Origin: Bacteroidota bacterium
GTDB lineage: Bacteria > Bacteroidota > Bacteroidia > AKYH767-A > OLB10
Direction of reading: 5' to 3'
Length of the DNA: 64,000 bases
Assembly: GCA_016699635.1 (NCBI GenBank)
Contig: CP064983.1
Location: 3,100,001 to 3,164,000 of the forward strand
Positions 55,061 through 64,000 of this stretch are shown in pieces (the first letter of the stretch is position 1; each line of letters opens with the position of its first letter). Under the pieces are notes generated by a model, which was not told the origin of the DNA, did not search any database, and saw only the letters and a list, made by a program, of their open reading frames with translations. Made by a program: the position numbers and the translations under genes.

Positions 55061-57933
55061 ATGATGTTTCAGCCAAAGCAGAAAATAATAAAAAGTACCG
55101 TCCTTGCTTTCATCTTAATGTTTTTTGCCTTTACAGTTGTTCATGCGCAAAAGCAGTTTCGTTTTCCTGCGGGCATAGCTAGTGATGATTATGAGAAAGG
55201 TATTTTGATTGTAAGAATAAAATCTGATTACAGAAATTTATGTAACGATAGCGACATAAACTCCTCTGATTTGCTGAAAATTTTCAATAAACTTTCGGTA
55301 ACTGAAGTTAAGAAGAAATTTCCAAATCACATACAGTTATAGAAAGTAAAACATCTTTCGGCTTTCCATTGGCTGACTTATCATTGATTTATACATTGAA
55401 ATTCAATACAGATATTCCTGTTGAAAAAGCAGCATCATTAATGCTTTCATGCAAAGAAGTACAGTATGCCGAACCAGCTTATATTGACAAACCACTTTAC
55501 ACACCCAACGATACATTAGCAACACCACAATATCAATATCATCATGTTAACATACATACTTTTGATGGATGGGATATTCAAAAAGGAGACACCAATATTG
55601 TGATTGGAATTACTGATACAGGGATTGACACAGTACATGTTGAACTGATTAATCAGTTAAAGTACAACTATGCCGACACGATTAATGGCATTGACGATGA
55701 TGGTGATGGTTACATTGACAACTATCGTGGATGGAATGTGGCATTTAACTCAAATGATGTTCAGGGGTCTGTTCCATTGCATGGAAATTTTGTTGCAGGC
55801 ATATCAAATGCAGAAGTTGATAACATAACAGGTATTGCCGGTGTTGGTTTTAAAACTAAATTTCTTCCTGTCAGTTGTTCTCCGGGTTCAAATGTTATTG
55901 TAAACGGATATGATGCTATTGTGTATGCTGCCGATCATGGTTGTTCTGTTATTAATTGTTCGTGGGGAGGCTTTGGCAGCTCGCAATTTTCGCAGGATGT
56001 AATTAATTATACTACATTCAATAAAAATGCTTTAGTAGTTGCAGCAGCAGGTAATGCCAATAACGATGCACCATTTTTTCCTGCGTCTTATCAATATGTA
56101 TTGAGTGTTGGAGGAACTGATTCTGCTGATGTAAAATGGACATCATCGCCTACATCGGGAAGCAGTTTTGGAAGTTATGTTGATGTAACAGCACCGGGTG
56201 ATAAAATATTTTCGATTTTTCCTACAGGAGTTAATCCTCCATATTGGTATTCGGGTGGAACTTCTGAAGCTGCGCCACAGGTTTCAGCCATTGCTGCCTT
56301 AGTGAAAGCTCAGTTTCCAACATTAAATGCTTTGCAGATTGGAGAAAGAATTCGTGCAACGTGCGATGATATTTATTCTATTCCGGGCAATGCAAATTTT
56401 ATTAATAAGCTTGGCAAAGGAAGAGTAAACTTATTGAGCGCACTTACACAGCCGGCAACCTCTGTCAGAGCATTTGATATAGAAAATACTGATAATAATG
56501 ACAATGCTTTTTCGCCTAATGACACTATCAGAATCAGTGCTGTATATACAAACCTCCTTGACCCTGTAAGTAATTTAGCGGTTACCATTCAGGCAAATAC
56601 TCCTGACATATCATTTTTGAATAATTCATTTCTTGCAGGAAACATGGCAACAATGCAGTCTGACAGTAACCGCAGCAATCCTTTTTTGGCAGTGATAGAT
56701 CCTTCAATACCAAAGAATACAAAAGTTGTTTTCACATTGACATTTACATCGGGAGCCTATGTTGACATTCAACAATTTGAGGTGACGGTGAATGTTGATT
56801 ACATCAATGTTTTGGTGAATGATATTGGCGTAACCATTACAAGCAAAGGTAGAATTGGATTTAATGATTCAGGAAACTCGCAGGGAATTGGTTTTACACA
56901 AAACGAAGGACCTAACCTACTCTATTCAGGAAGTTTAGTGATAGGTGTTAATGACAGTACGGTTAGCGATGCTGTGGCAGGGACTCCGGCAGGAACTATT
57001 GACGAACATTTTACTTCGTTAGATTATATTCATCCTATTGTTCCTTCTGTGATTTCGGAATTTGATTTGACTACTAATTTTGATGACCAAGCAAGCAGCT
57101 ATCCTATTGGTGTAAATGTAGTGCACAACACCTATGTATGGAGCACACCTGCCGATCGTAAATATGTTATTGCCGAGTATGTAATTGCCAACAACAGCAA
57201 TAATTTTTACAGTGATTTATATGCAGGTATTTATGCTGACTGGGATATTACCGAAAATACGTATGCAACAAACAGAGCAATGTTTGATTCAACTTTAAGA
57301 ATGGGCTATGCATTTGAAGTTACGGCCAACAACAATTATACAGGTATAAAATTACTTACTCCCGGTGTTGCACATTTTTATGCATACAACAATGATGGTA
57401 GTGATGGAAGTATTAATATTTATGACGGTTTCAGTAAGCAGGAAAAATATCAGAGTATGAGTGGTGCTGGCAGGGCGCAAGCAGGCATGATTGGTAATGG
57501 CACAGATATTAGTATGCTGTTGAGCAGCGGACCATTTTCAATGTTGCCTTATGACTCTGTGAAAATTGCTTTTGCATTACTTGGTGGCGACAGCCTGAAT
57601 GAAATTGTAGCTGCTGCTACTGCTGCTCAATTAAAATATAACTCTGTTGGCATTACCGAAGTTGCAACTCTTGAGAATGAGCTTTTAGTATATCCAAATC
57701 CTGCTAAATCAGTTTTAAATGTTCAAGTTTTAAATCCAAATTCCGGTGTTGCAAAAATTGAATTGTATGATGTCTATGGACATCTTGTGGCAGCCAAAAC
57801 TTATTTACAAACAAGAACCAATACATTAAATCTTGACATAAGTACACTTTCGAATGGAATTTACTTTATGCAATATACAAGTAATCAGATAAACAAAACA
57901 ATTAAAATAAATATTCAAAATGATAAACCCTGA
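55061..57933 (+). CDS. Secreted S8 (subtilisin-like) serine protease with T9SS tail (frameshifted)
   Basis: About 957 residues if A3 at 55324-55326 is read as A4, joining 'KKKFPKSHTVIESKTSFGF'. Signal peptide to 'VVHAQ', an I9-like propeptide, then the subtilase core. Catalytic residues by corrected count are Asp186 ('GITDTGIDT'), His241 ('VPLHGNFVAG') and Ser402 ('GGTSEAAPQVSA'). The oxyanion region 'VVAAAGNANND' is present. 'GIDDDGDGYIDNYRGW' is a calcium-binding insert common in Bacteroidota subtilases. A beta-rich module and a T9SS type A tail ('LLVYPNPAKSVLNVQVLN...GIYFMQYT...') follow. Extracellular protein degradation is the expected role. Confidence 0.93.
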
Positions 57934-58383
57934 AAAATTACAATTCCTAAAAAATAACTTTATTGAACTCCTTAAAAAGTTAAAAGGTGATGAAGTGCCT
58001 GCATGGGGCAAAATGAATGCACAACAAATGATAGAACACTTTGGTGATGCCATTGAAGATGCCTGTGGAAAAAACAACCGCACATTAATAACACCACCTG
58101 ATAAACTTGAGGCCGTACGGGCATTTATTCTTAGCGATAAAGACTTTAAACCCAACACAAAAAATTCGTTGATGAGTGATGCACCGGCACCAACTCAGAT
58201 GCCTGATTTGGCGGCAGCAATTGCCCGTGTAGAGAATGGTATTAATGAGTTTGAAGCTTTTTATTCAGGCAATCCTGAAAAGAAAGTGATGAATCCATTT
58301 TTGGTGAGTTGAATTATGCAGAAAATATTCAACTGCTGCATAAACATGCTTTGCATCACCTGAGACAATTTAATCTGATCTGA
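57920..58383 (+). CDS. DinB/DUF1569-like protein (frameshifted at 3' end)
   Basis: The uninterrupted frame ends at 58312. Extending T5 at 58298-58302 to six restores '...KKVMNPFFGELNYAENIQLLHKHALHHLRQFNLI' and about 154 residues ending at 58383. Four-helix-bundle pattern: 'MNAQQMIEHFGDAIEDAC' and 'HKHALHHLRQF' supply the His ligands of a DinB-type metal site. Members act in thiol-dependent or detoxification reactions, mostly uncharacterised. Overlaps the protease gene end by 14 bp. Confidence 0.72.
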
Positions 58384-58391
58384 AAGAACTT

Positions 58392-59539
58392 ATGAGTGAA
58401 GGCCGTAAGTTAATTTCGGTAATTATTGTTGGGCCTGCCTACCCCTTTCGTGGTGGCATTGCCAACCTCAATGAGGCTTTGTGTTCGCATTTGAATGCTA
58501 ATGGAATAAAGACTGAGATTGTTTCTTTTACATTGCAATATCCTGCTGTACTTTTTCCCGGAAAACACAAATGGAAACTTCTGCACAACACTTCGATTTC
58601 AAGATAACTCAGTTAATCAATTCAATTAATCCGACTTCATGGATAAAGACTGTTGGCTATATTAAAAATAAAAAACCTGACATGGTAGTGTTTCGCTACT
58701 GGCTGCCTTTTATGGCCCCCTGTCTTGGTTTTATTGCAAGAAAACTACGCAAACATGGCTTGCCTGTTGTGGCAATTGCCGACAATGTTATTCCACATGA
58801 AAAGCGAATTGGTGATGTATCGCTGACAAAATATTTTATTCAGTCGTGTGATGCTTTTATTGTGATGTCTGATAAGGTTGCTGATGATATAAAATTGTTT
58901 AACCCTAAGAAGCCTGTAAGCATAACGCCACATCCTATCTACTCTATTTTTGGTGATAAAGTAAGCCGAGATGAAGCCTGCGAAAAGTTGAATCTTGATA
59001 AAGGATTTAAGTATTTGCTCTTTTTCGGTTTTATCAGAAAATATAAAGGATTGGATATTCTCTTGCAGGCAATGCCATTGATAAAGAATAAAAATCTTAA
59101 ACTTATTGTTGCCGGAGAGTTTTATGAATCGAAAGAAGAATACCTTAAACTGATAAAAGAACATCATCTGGAAAATGCAATTATAATGAGAGATGAATAT
59201 ATTCCGAAAGATGATGTGCGTTTTTATTTCAGTGCTGCTGACTTAATTGTTCAGCCATACAGGTCGGCAACGCAAAGTGGTGTTACACAAATTGCATACA
59301 GGTTTGGTAAACCAATGGTTGTTACTAATGTTGGCGGATTGCCCGAAATGGTTACTGATGGTGTTTCGGGGTTTGTGACTGATGTGAATCCCAACGCTAT
59401 TGCAAATGCTGTTGATCGTTTTTATGTAGAGCAATTGGCAATACCATTTACAGCAGGTGTTCAATCAGAAAAGAATAAATTCGGATGGGATAAAATGATT
59501 GCTACGGTTAAGGATATTTATCAAACTCTTTTAAAATAA
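58392..59539 (+). CDS. Glycosyltransferase family 4 (frameshifted)
   Basis: About 382 residues if A4 at 58562-58565 is read as A5, restoring 'LFPGKTQMETSAQHFDFKITQLINS'. GT-B fold: N-terminal 'VGPAYPFRGGIANLNEALC', middle 'SCDAFIVMSDKVADDI', donor-domain 'FKYLLFFGFIRKYKGLDILLQAMPLIK' and 'YFSAADLIVQPYRSATQSGVTQIAYRFGKPMVVTNVGGLPEMV' (E-x7-E-like donor motif as 'SGVTQ...GGLPE'). It uses NDP-sugar to extend a surface glycan; substrate unknown. Confidence 0.88.
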
Positions 59540-59579
59540 AAATATTCGTTTAAATTTGTCATACTAAATTGTCTGCTCA

Positions 59580-61670
59580 ATGTTTTTAAGAAGAACTTTT
59601 TTAATCTGCTTTTTACTATTTAGCTACTTCGCTAATGCGCAAACCGAACGTTGCGGCACACAAGTTTATTTAGAACAATGGCTTGCAGAAAACCCACAGT
59701 TGCGAAAAGCTTATGATAACGAACAGGCAATGGCTGCTGCAAGAATAGAAAACAGCAATGCGATGACGGCAACTATTACTATTCCTGTGGTTTTTCATGT
59801 GGTATATAATACAGCGGAACAAAATGTTCCAGACGACAGAATAATGGAGCAACTTGATGTGCTGAACAATGATTACAATCGCCTGAATCAGGATGGACAG
59901 AGTACACCATCACCATTTTTGGGAGTTTCTGCTGCTGCCAACATTCAGTTTTGTCTGGCTAAGCGCGATCCAAACAATAAGCCTACATCGGGCATCATCA
60001 GAAAACAAACAACGGTACAGTCGTTCAGTACGGGTGATGAAGTGAAAAAGACTGCAACAGGTGGCTCTAAAGGATGGTCGAAAAGCAAATACCTCAACAT
60101 CTGGATTTGTAACCTGACAGGCAACCTTCTTGGCTATGCAACAATGCCCGGCACAGCAAACGATACGCTTGATGGTGTTGTAGTGAGTTATTCAACGATT
60201 GGTGGCCCTGATAATGTTGGTGTGCATCCTACTTATAATTTAGGTCGTACGCTGACGCATGAAGTCGGGCATTGGCTGAATCTGATACATATATGGGGTG
60301 ATGATGGCGGCACATGCACAGGAACAGATGATGTTGCAGACACACCCAATCAGGCATCGGAGCATTTTGGCACACCCAATTTTCCGACTATCAGTTGCAG
60401 CAACAACCCCGATGGCGATATGTTTATGAACTTTCTTGATTATACTGACGACTATGCTATGAATATTTTTACAGCAGGTCAGTCGTTGCGCATGCAGGAT
60501 GCCGTAAATAACAGCAGGGCGGCATTGCTGACATCAAAGGGATGTATGGATACAACAACGGCAATTGATGTTGCCTTACAAAATGTTATCAATGTAGAAA
60601 CAATTTATTGCCAGGGCAACATTACACCATCGGCAGTGATAAAAAATAAGGGAGCCGGAACTATCAGCTCGCTTACATTTTCTGTTAAGCGTGATGATAA
60701 TACAGCAACAAATAAAACCTGGACAGGGAGGTTGGTTGCAGGTGCAACGGCAACGGTTGCATTAGATCCGTTGACAGTTCCGACAGGAACACATTATCTG
60801 AATGTGAGTGTGACACAGAGTGGCGATGGCAATGTATCAAACAACATTATTGTAAAAAGAATTACGGTGACGGGTGCCACTGCCCTGCCCTACAGTCAGG
60901 ATTTTGAGGCGAAAAGATTTCCGGCAGACAATTGGCTGGTGTTGAATGCAGACAATGATGCAACTTTTATGCGCAGCAGGCTGGCATCAATAAATGGAAG
61001 TTCTTCTTTGTGGTTTTATGCACCCTTGCAAACGCCAGCAGGAAGAAAAGATATTGTGCAGTTGGAGCCATTTGACCTTACAACACTTGCAGAGCCAGTG
61101 CTTGCCTTTGATGTAGCCTGCCTGAATGACAACAGCATCAGTACAAGTGCAAGTTTAAAGATATTGGCATCAACGGATTGTGGCAGTACGTTTAGTGAGA
61201 TATTTGAGAAGACAGGAAGTGCACTAACAACAGCAGAAGGCAGTGCATCAAATGTATTTGTTCCGGTTGCTGAACAGTGGCGGAAAGATTCTGTGAATCT
61301 GAAAGCGTTGAACAGTTTTAATAATGTGATTTTACGTTTTGAATATACTACAGGCAATGCCAATGCCCTTTTTATTGATAACCTGCAAATTGACCGCCTT
61401 GGGGTTATTTATCCTGATGCATCGAATGTGAATGTGAGCGTGTATGGACAAAGTGCTTATGGTGTGCTTGACTTTAGTGTGCTGCTTTTAAAGACAGTAG
61501 ATTTTAAGGTAGATATTTTTGATGTTGCAGGAAGAAAAGTATTTTCAAAGTCGTATAGCGGCAGTGCCGTTTGCGACAGGCTTAGCTTGCATCAGTTAAA
61601 TGCCGGGGTTTATTTTTTCAGAGTTACATCGGGCAAGGATTCAAAGTCGGTGAAGCTGTTTTTCAGATAG
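59580..61670 (+). CDS. Secreted M43-family (pappalysin-like) metalloprotease with T9SS tail
   Basis: 696 residues. Signal peptide to 'YFANAQ'; propeptide-like region; metzincin zinc motif 'HEVGHWLNLIHIWGDDGG' with His227, His231 and His237. Then 'VADTPNQ' and 'MNFLDYTDDYAMNIFTAGQSLRM' (Met-turn region), the M43B/cytophagalysin pattern. After about 325 come adhesive beta-sandwich modules, ending in a T9SS tail ('FKVDIFDVAGRKVFSKSYS...NAGVYFFRVTSGKDSKSVKLFFR'). Extracellular proteolysis, probably acting with the S8 enzyme upstream. Intact. Confidence 0.93.
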   Translation: MFLRRTFLICFLLFSYFANAQTERCGTQVYLEQWLAENPQLRKAYDNEQAMAAARIENSNAMTATITIPVVFHVVYNTAEQNVPDDRIMEQLDVLNNDYNRLNQDGQSTPSPFLGVSAAANIQFCLAKRDPNNKPTSGIIRKQTTVQSFSTGDEVKKTATGGSKGWSKSKYLNIWICNLTGNLLGYATMPGTANDTLDGVVVSYSTIGGPDNVGVHPTYNLGRTLTHEVGHWLNLIHIWGDDGGTCTGTDDVADTPNQASEHFGTPNFPTISCSNNPDGDMFMNFLDYTDDYAMNIFTAGQSLRMQDAVNNSRAALLTSKGCMDTTTAIDVALQNVINVETIYCQGNITPSAVIKNKGAGTISSLTFSVKRDDNTATNKTWTGRLVAGATATVALDPLTVPTGTHYLNVSVTQSGDGNVSNNIIVKRITVTGATALPYSQDFEAKRFPADNWLVLNADNDATFMRSRLASINGSSSLWFYAPLQTPAGRKDIVQLEPFDLTTLAEPVLAFDVACLNDNSISTSASLKILASTDCGSTFSEIFEKTGSALTTAEGSASNVFVPVAEQWRKDSVNLKALNSFNNVILRFEYTTGNANALFIDNLQIDRLGVIYPDASNVNVSVYGQSAYGVLDFSVLLLKTVDFKVDIFDVAGRKVFSKSYSGSAVCDRLSLHQLNAGVYFFRVTSGKDSKSVKLFFR

Positions 61671-61879
61671 GAGTTTGGTTTTGAATTCAGAATGCAGAGT
61701 TATGAATTGAAAATCGGAGGTGGTTTCAAACTGAAACTTGAGGTCATTGATTGTTTAGAGTCAAGAATAAAAAAACTTTATAGTTAAGACTTTCATATTA
61801 TTTTCTATATTTGAAGAATATTAACTTTATAAAGTAGAATGTTTTTCGATAATTGAAAAAAATTATAAAACTGAAAATC

Positions 61880-62570
61880 ATGAAAATAAACTCAATAGTT
61901 TTTATTCAAATTATAATTTTATTGCTTCTATTTTCTTGTAAAAAAGATAAAAGCGAAGCACACAGCCAAATAACAACGAATATTGATTCAACTAAAACCA
62001 ACATTGATTCAACCAATAATATTCCAACAACATACGATACTATTTTTCCTTTAGATTATTTTCCGGCATTTCCGGGTTCATATTGGAAGTATGTGGACTC
62101 AAATAATGATACAACAGTGCGCAAGACGGATTCTCTATATAGAAAGGATTATTATACTTATGGGTCAGCTGCTTATGTATCTGACACTTTTTATGTACCA
62201 ATATACAACAATATTCCTATTTGGAAATATGAAGAACATACCGGCCCCATTTCACACTCAGGTTCATATCCATTTAGAGTTATTTTATCTGAGACACTTC
62301 CGGTAGGTAGCGATTGGCCTGTTTTTTATTGGTCAGGAACAGGTGTAAGCAGAAAGCTAATTGCAAAAGATACAACCATTACTATTTCTTCGATTGCATA
62401 TTACCCTACTATAGTAATTGAGGAATACTATTCAGCTTACCGCCACATTACATTTGGATCGCAAAAGGTATTATACCAAGAATATAGGGTTAATACGAGA
62501 AGATCTCTATAATAATTTGGACTCAACTACGAACACTAAAGAACTGATTGATTATTTTATTAACATATAA
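61880..62570 (+). CDS. Hypothetical lipoprotein (frameshifted near 3' end)
   Basis: ATG 61880 gives leader 'MKINSIVFIQIIILLLLFSC' (Cys20). The mature part has a D/S/T-rich linker, then 'LDYFPAFPGSYWKYVDSNNDTTVRKTDSLYRKDYYTYG', a pattern found in many uncharacterised Bacteroidota lipoproteins. The frame is closed at 62512, but the alternative frame gives 'KNIGLIREDLYNNLDSTTNTKELIDYFINI' to a stop at 62570. 'YAKNIGLI..' endings are usual for this family, so a one-base shift lies near 62473-62480. No function known. Confidence 0.68.
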
Positions 62571-62622
62571 CAGTAGTGCTATCAGAAATGTAAATTTTTC
62601 AGGTGATTTGTTAGGAGTGATG

Positions 62623-62654
62623 GTCAGCCGTGGTTGTTCATCCTCTAATCACTC
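62623..62654 (+). repeat. Copy 1 of a dispersed ~18-bp intergenic motif
   Basis: GTCAGCCGTGGTTGTTCA (62623-62640) followed by TCCTCTAATCACTC. Compare copies 2 (62804) and 3 (62952). Confidence 0.5.
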
Positions 62655-62803
62655 AAAAAAATCTGCGCTCTTAAATCTGCATTCCTCTGCTCACCCCCGA
62701 TCAAAAGAGGCTATGCTCTTTACAAAATGCCAAAAAGGGTGTCTGCCCACAAAGTTTACTGAATAAACCACAGAACTAATTTTAATACTGTAGGATCAAA
62801 CTT

Positions 62804-62839
62804 GTCGGCTATGGCTGATTATTTAATTCAATCCCTCAC
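62804..62839 (+). repeat. Copy 2 of the intergenic motif
   Basis: GTCGGCTATGGCTGATT (62804-62820), followed after a short AT spacer by CAATCCCTCAC. Confidence 0.5.
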
Positions 62840-62902
62840 GAAAAAATTTCAAATTGCGTGTAGCCTCACTTTGTGGTAAGGGGTGTATGCAGGAATTCAG
62901 AG

Positions 62903-62934
62903 TTATCTAATTATCTAATTATCAAATTATCTAA
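62903..62934. repeat. 8-bp tandem repeat, four units
   Basis: TTATCTAA occurs at 62903-62910, 62911-62918 and 62927-62934, with TTATCAAA at 62919-62926. Four contiguous units with one mismatch. Confidence 0.8.
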
Positions 62935-62951
62935 TTTGAGTATTCACCCCT

Positions 62952-62983
62952 GTCAGCTGTGGCTGATAATAACTTAATCACTT
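62952..62983 (+). repeat. Copy 3 of the intergenic motif
   Basis: GTCAGCTGTGGCTGATAAT (62952-62970) followed by AACTTAATCACTT, 24 bp before the sucD stop. Confidence 0.5.
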
Positions 62984-63006
62984 TCTACATGCTAAAGCAT
63001 GGTGTT

Positions 63007-63888
63007 CTATGCAGATACTTTGCTTAGTACACGCACCATGGTTTCGCCAATTTCTGCAGGCGATGCAACAACGTGAATGCCGCACTCGGCCATAATTTTC
63101 ATTTTGGCTGCTGCAGTATCGTCAGCACCACCAACGATGGCTCCGGCATGTCCCATTCTGCGGCCGGGAGGGGCTGTTTGTCCGGCAATGAAACCTACAA
63201 CAGGGTTTTTGCTGTTGTTTTTTATCCATCGTGCAGCTTCTGCCTGGAGGTTACGACCAATTTCGCCAATCATGATGATGCCATCGGTTTCGGGGTCGTT
63301 CATAAAAAGTTCTACTGCTTCTTTTGTGGTGGTACCGATAATGGGGTCGCCACCAATGCCAATGGCAGTAGAAATGCCTGCACCAGCTTTTACTACCTGG
63401 TCGGCAGCTTCGTAGGTTAGTGTTCCTGATTTAGAGACAATGCCTATGCGTCCTTTCTGAAATACAAAGCCGGGCATAATACCCACCTTACACTCACCGG
63501 CAGTAATTACACCGGGGCAGTTGGGGCCAACAAGTCGCGCTTCTTTGTCGCGCAGATAGTCGCGCACCTGAATCATATCTTTAGTAGGGATGCCTTCTGT
63601 GATGGCAACAATGAGTTTTATGCCAGCCTGTGCAGCTTCCATAATGGCATCGGCAGCAAAAGCCGGAGGAACAAAAATGATGCTTACATCGGCACCGGTT
63701 TGTTTTACAGCATCGGCAACGGTATTGAAAACAGGTCGGTCTAAATGTGTTGTTCCGCCTTTGCCGGGGGTTACACCACCAACAACCTTGGTACCATACT
63801 CTATCATTTGTCCTGCATGAAAAGTGCCTTCTGTTCCGGTGAATCCCTGAACAATAATTTTTGAATCTTTATTGACTAAAACGCTCAT
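63007..63888 (-). CDS. sucD: Succinate-CoA ligase, alpha subunit
   Basis: 293 residues. With SucC it interconverts succinyl-CoA + ADP + Pi and succinate + ATP + CoA in the TCA cycle. CoA-binding N-terminal domain: 'IVQGFTGTEGTFHAGQMI' and 'GGVTPGKGG'. Ligase domain: 'GPNCPGVI', 'IVSKSGTLTYEA', 'GIGGDP' and the phosphorylated His247 in 'RRMGHAGAIV'. sucC is not in the window. Intact. Promoter element at 63915-63922. Confidence 0.97.
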   Translation of the reverse strand: MSVLVNKDSKIIVQGFTGTEGTFHAGQMIEYGTKVVGGVTPGKGGTTHLDRPVFNTVADAVKQTGADVSIIFVPPAFAADAIMEAAQAGIKLIVAITEGIPTKDMIQVRDYLRDKEARLVGPNCPGVITAGECKVGIMPGFVFQKGRIGIVSKSGTLTYEAADQVVKAGAGISTAIGIGGDPIIGTTTKEAVELFMNDPETDGIIMIGEIGRNLQAEAARWIKNNSKNPVVGFIAGQTAPPGRRMGHAGAIVGGADDTAAAKMKIMAECGIHVVASPAEIGETMVRVLSKVSA

Positions 63889-63914
63889 TGCTTATTGAAA
63901 ATTAAAAAGTTGCG

Positions 63915-63922
63915 CAAAAGTA
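63915..63922 (-). promoter_or_regulatory. TAnnTTTG -7 element for sucD
   Basis: TACTTTTG on the minus strand, 26 bp upstream of the sucD ATG. Confidence 0.45.
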
Positions 63923-64000
63923 AATTTTATTTTTGAATAATGTGACTGACGGTATAAAGCAGGGTGCTTATTGATTTAATAATTAGGCTTAAAATTTTGA

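Larger units (their letters stand above)
62571..63006. other. Repeat-containing intergenic region downstream of sucD
   Basis: 436 bp that include a three-copy imperfect motif (around 62623, 62804 and 62952) and a 4x8-bp tandem repeat (62903-62934). A 72-codon plus frame (62548-62766) shows no protein features and I do not call it. Confidence 0.5.

Noticed and set aside
62548..62766. 72-codon plus frame near the repeat region
   Set aside because: It overlaps the repaired end of the upstream lipoprotein gene and contains the intergenic repeat, with no protein-like pattern.
63073..63420. Two plus-strand frames of 112-115 codons over sucD
   Set aside because: Shadow frames of the conserved sucD coding strand with no independent features.
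1..64000. tRNA, rRNA, CRISPR or insertion sequence
   Set aside because: I looked for T-loop GTTCGAATC-like words, regularly spaced direct repeats and transposase motifs and saw none. A covariance-model search was not possible.

Overview
This window is a bacterial chromosome segment from a low-GC member of the Bacteroidota, probably a Chitinophagales/Sphingobacteriales-type lineage (the order is inference). The evidence is the repeated type IX secretion (T9SS) C-terminal sorting domains ('PNPA/PNPS...GIYF...K' tails), many TAnnTTTG promoter elements, lipoboxes without strong Shine-Dalgarno sites, a bacterial GGGP synthase, DUF4294, and the PnuC/NadR-like pair. No tRNA, rRNA, CRISPR array, transposase or prophage gene was seen.

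Layout. 0-5.6 kb: tail of a T9SS cargo gene, an Omp28-like lipoprotein, ahcY, then a tight plus-strand run of phosphopantetheinyl transferase, GGGP synthase, pnuC and a NadR-like kinase. 5.6-8 kb: secreted GH18 chitinase and a CxxCH-containing T9SS cargo protein. 8-16.4 kb: pckA, accC, a DUF4294 gene fused by an apparent deletion to a start-less guaB, and clpB. 16.4-21.4 kb: a DivIC/FtsB-like protein, tgt, then GT2, sigma factor, rsmG, rpmH (too short for ordinary ORF cut-offs) and a lipoprotein. 21.4-31.1 kb: a tandem pair of T9SS proteins, a sugar nucleotidyltransferase, class I aldolase, accD, a deleted DOPA-dioxygenase-like gene, and the mtaB-lgt-transglutaminase-like run. 31.2-39.8 kb: an ABC exporter and then an AT-rich surface-glycan-like block (GH5-like lipoprotein, two polytopic GT-C-like proteins, lipoprotein, DPM1-like GT2, SxtJ-like and DUF5989 proteins). 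39.9-52.3 kb: prfC, FMN reductase, broken msrA, sterol-desaturase-family protein, GH57, rpsA, SRPBCC/GyrI fusion, TPR protein, nhaA. 52.3-63.9 kb: outer-membrane barrel, vWA-like protein, PyrR-like phosphoribosyltransferase, subtilisin-like S8 protease, DinB-like protein, GT4, M43 metalloprotease, lipoprotein and sucD.

The most striking global feature is about twenty single-base frame disruptions, most in short A/T runs, that split otherwise well-conserved genes including essential ones (clpB twice, prfC twice, lgt, pnuC). Removing or adding one base restores family-typical protein in nearly every case, so I read most as uncorrected sequencing indels rather than gene decay. I annotate these genes as single CDSs over the full span. 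Two larger losses (the DUF4294/guaB junction and the interior of the DOPA-dioxygenase-like gene) and three in-frame stop codons are of a different kind and need read-level checking.

The best candidate for a little-described system is the AT-rich 33.6-39.8 kb block. A DPM1-like polyprenyl-phosphate sugar synthase, two GT-C-like membrane proteins, a surface GH5-like hydrolase and a DUF5989/SxtJ-like pair lie next to each other without the carbamoyltransferase that normally accompanies the latter. The rest is largely core metabolism and secreted degradative enzymes.
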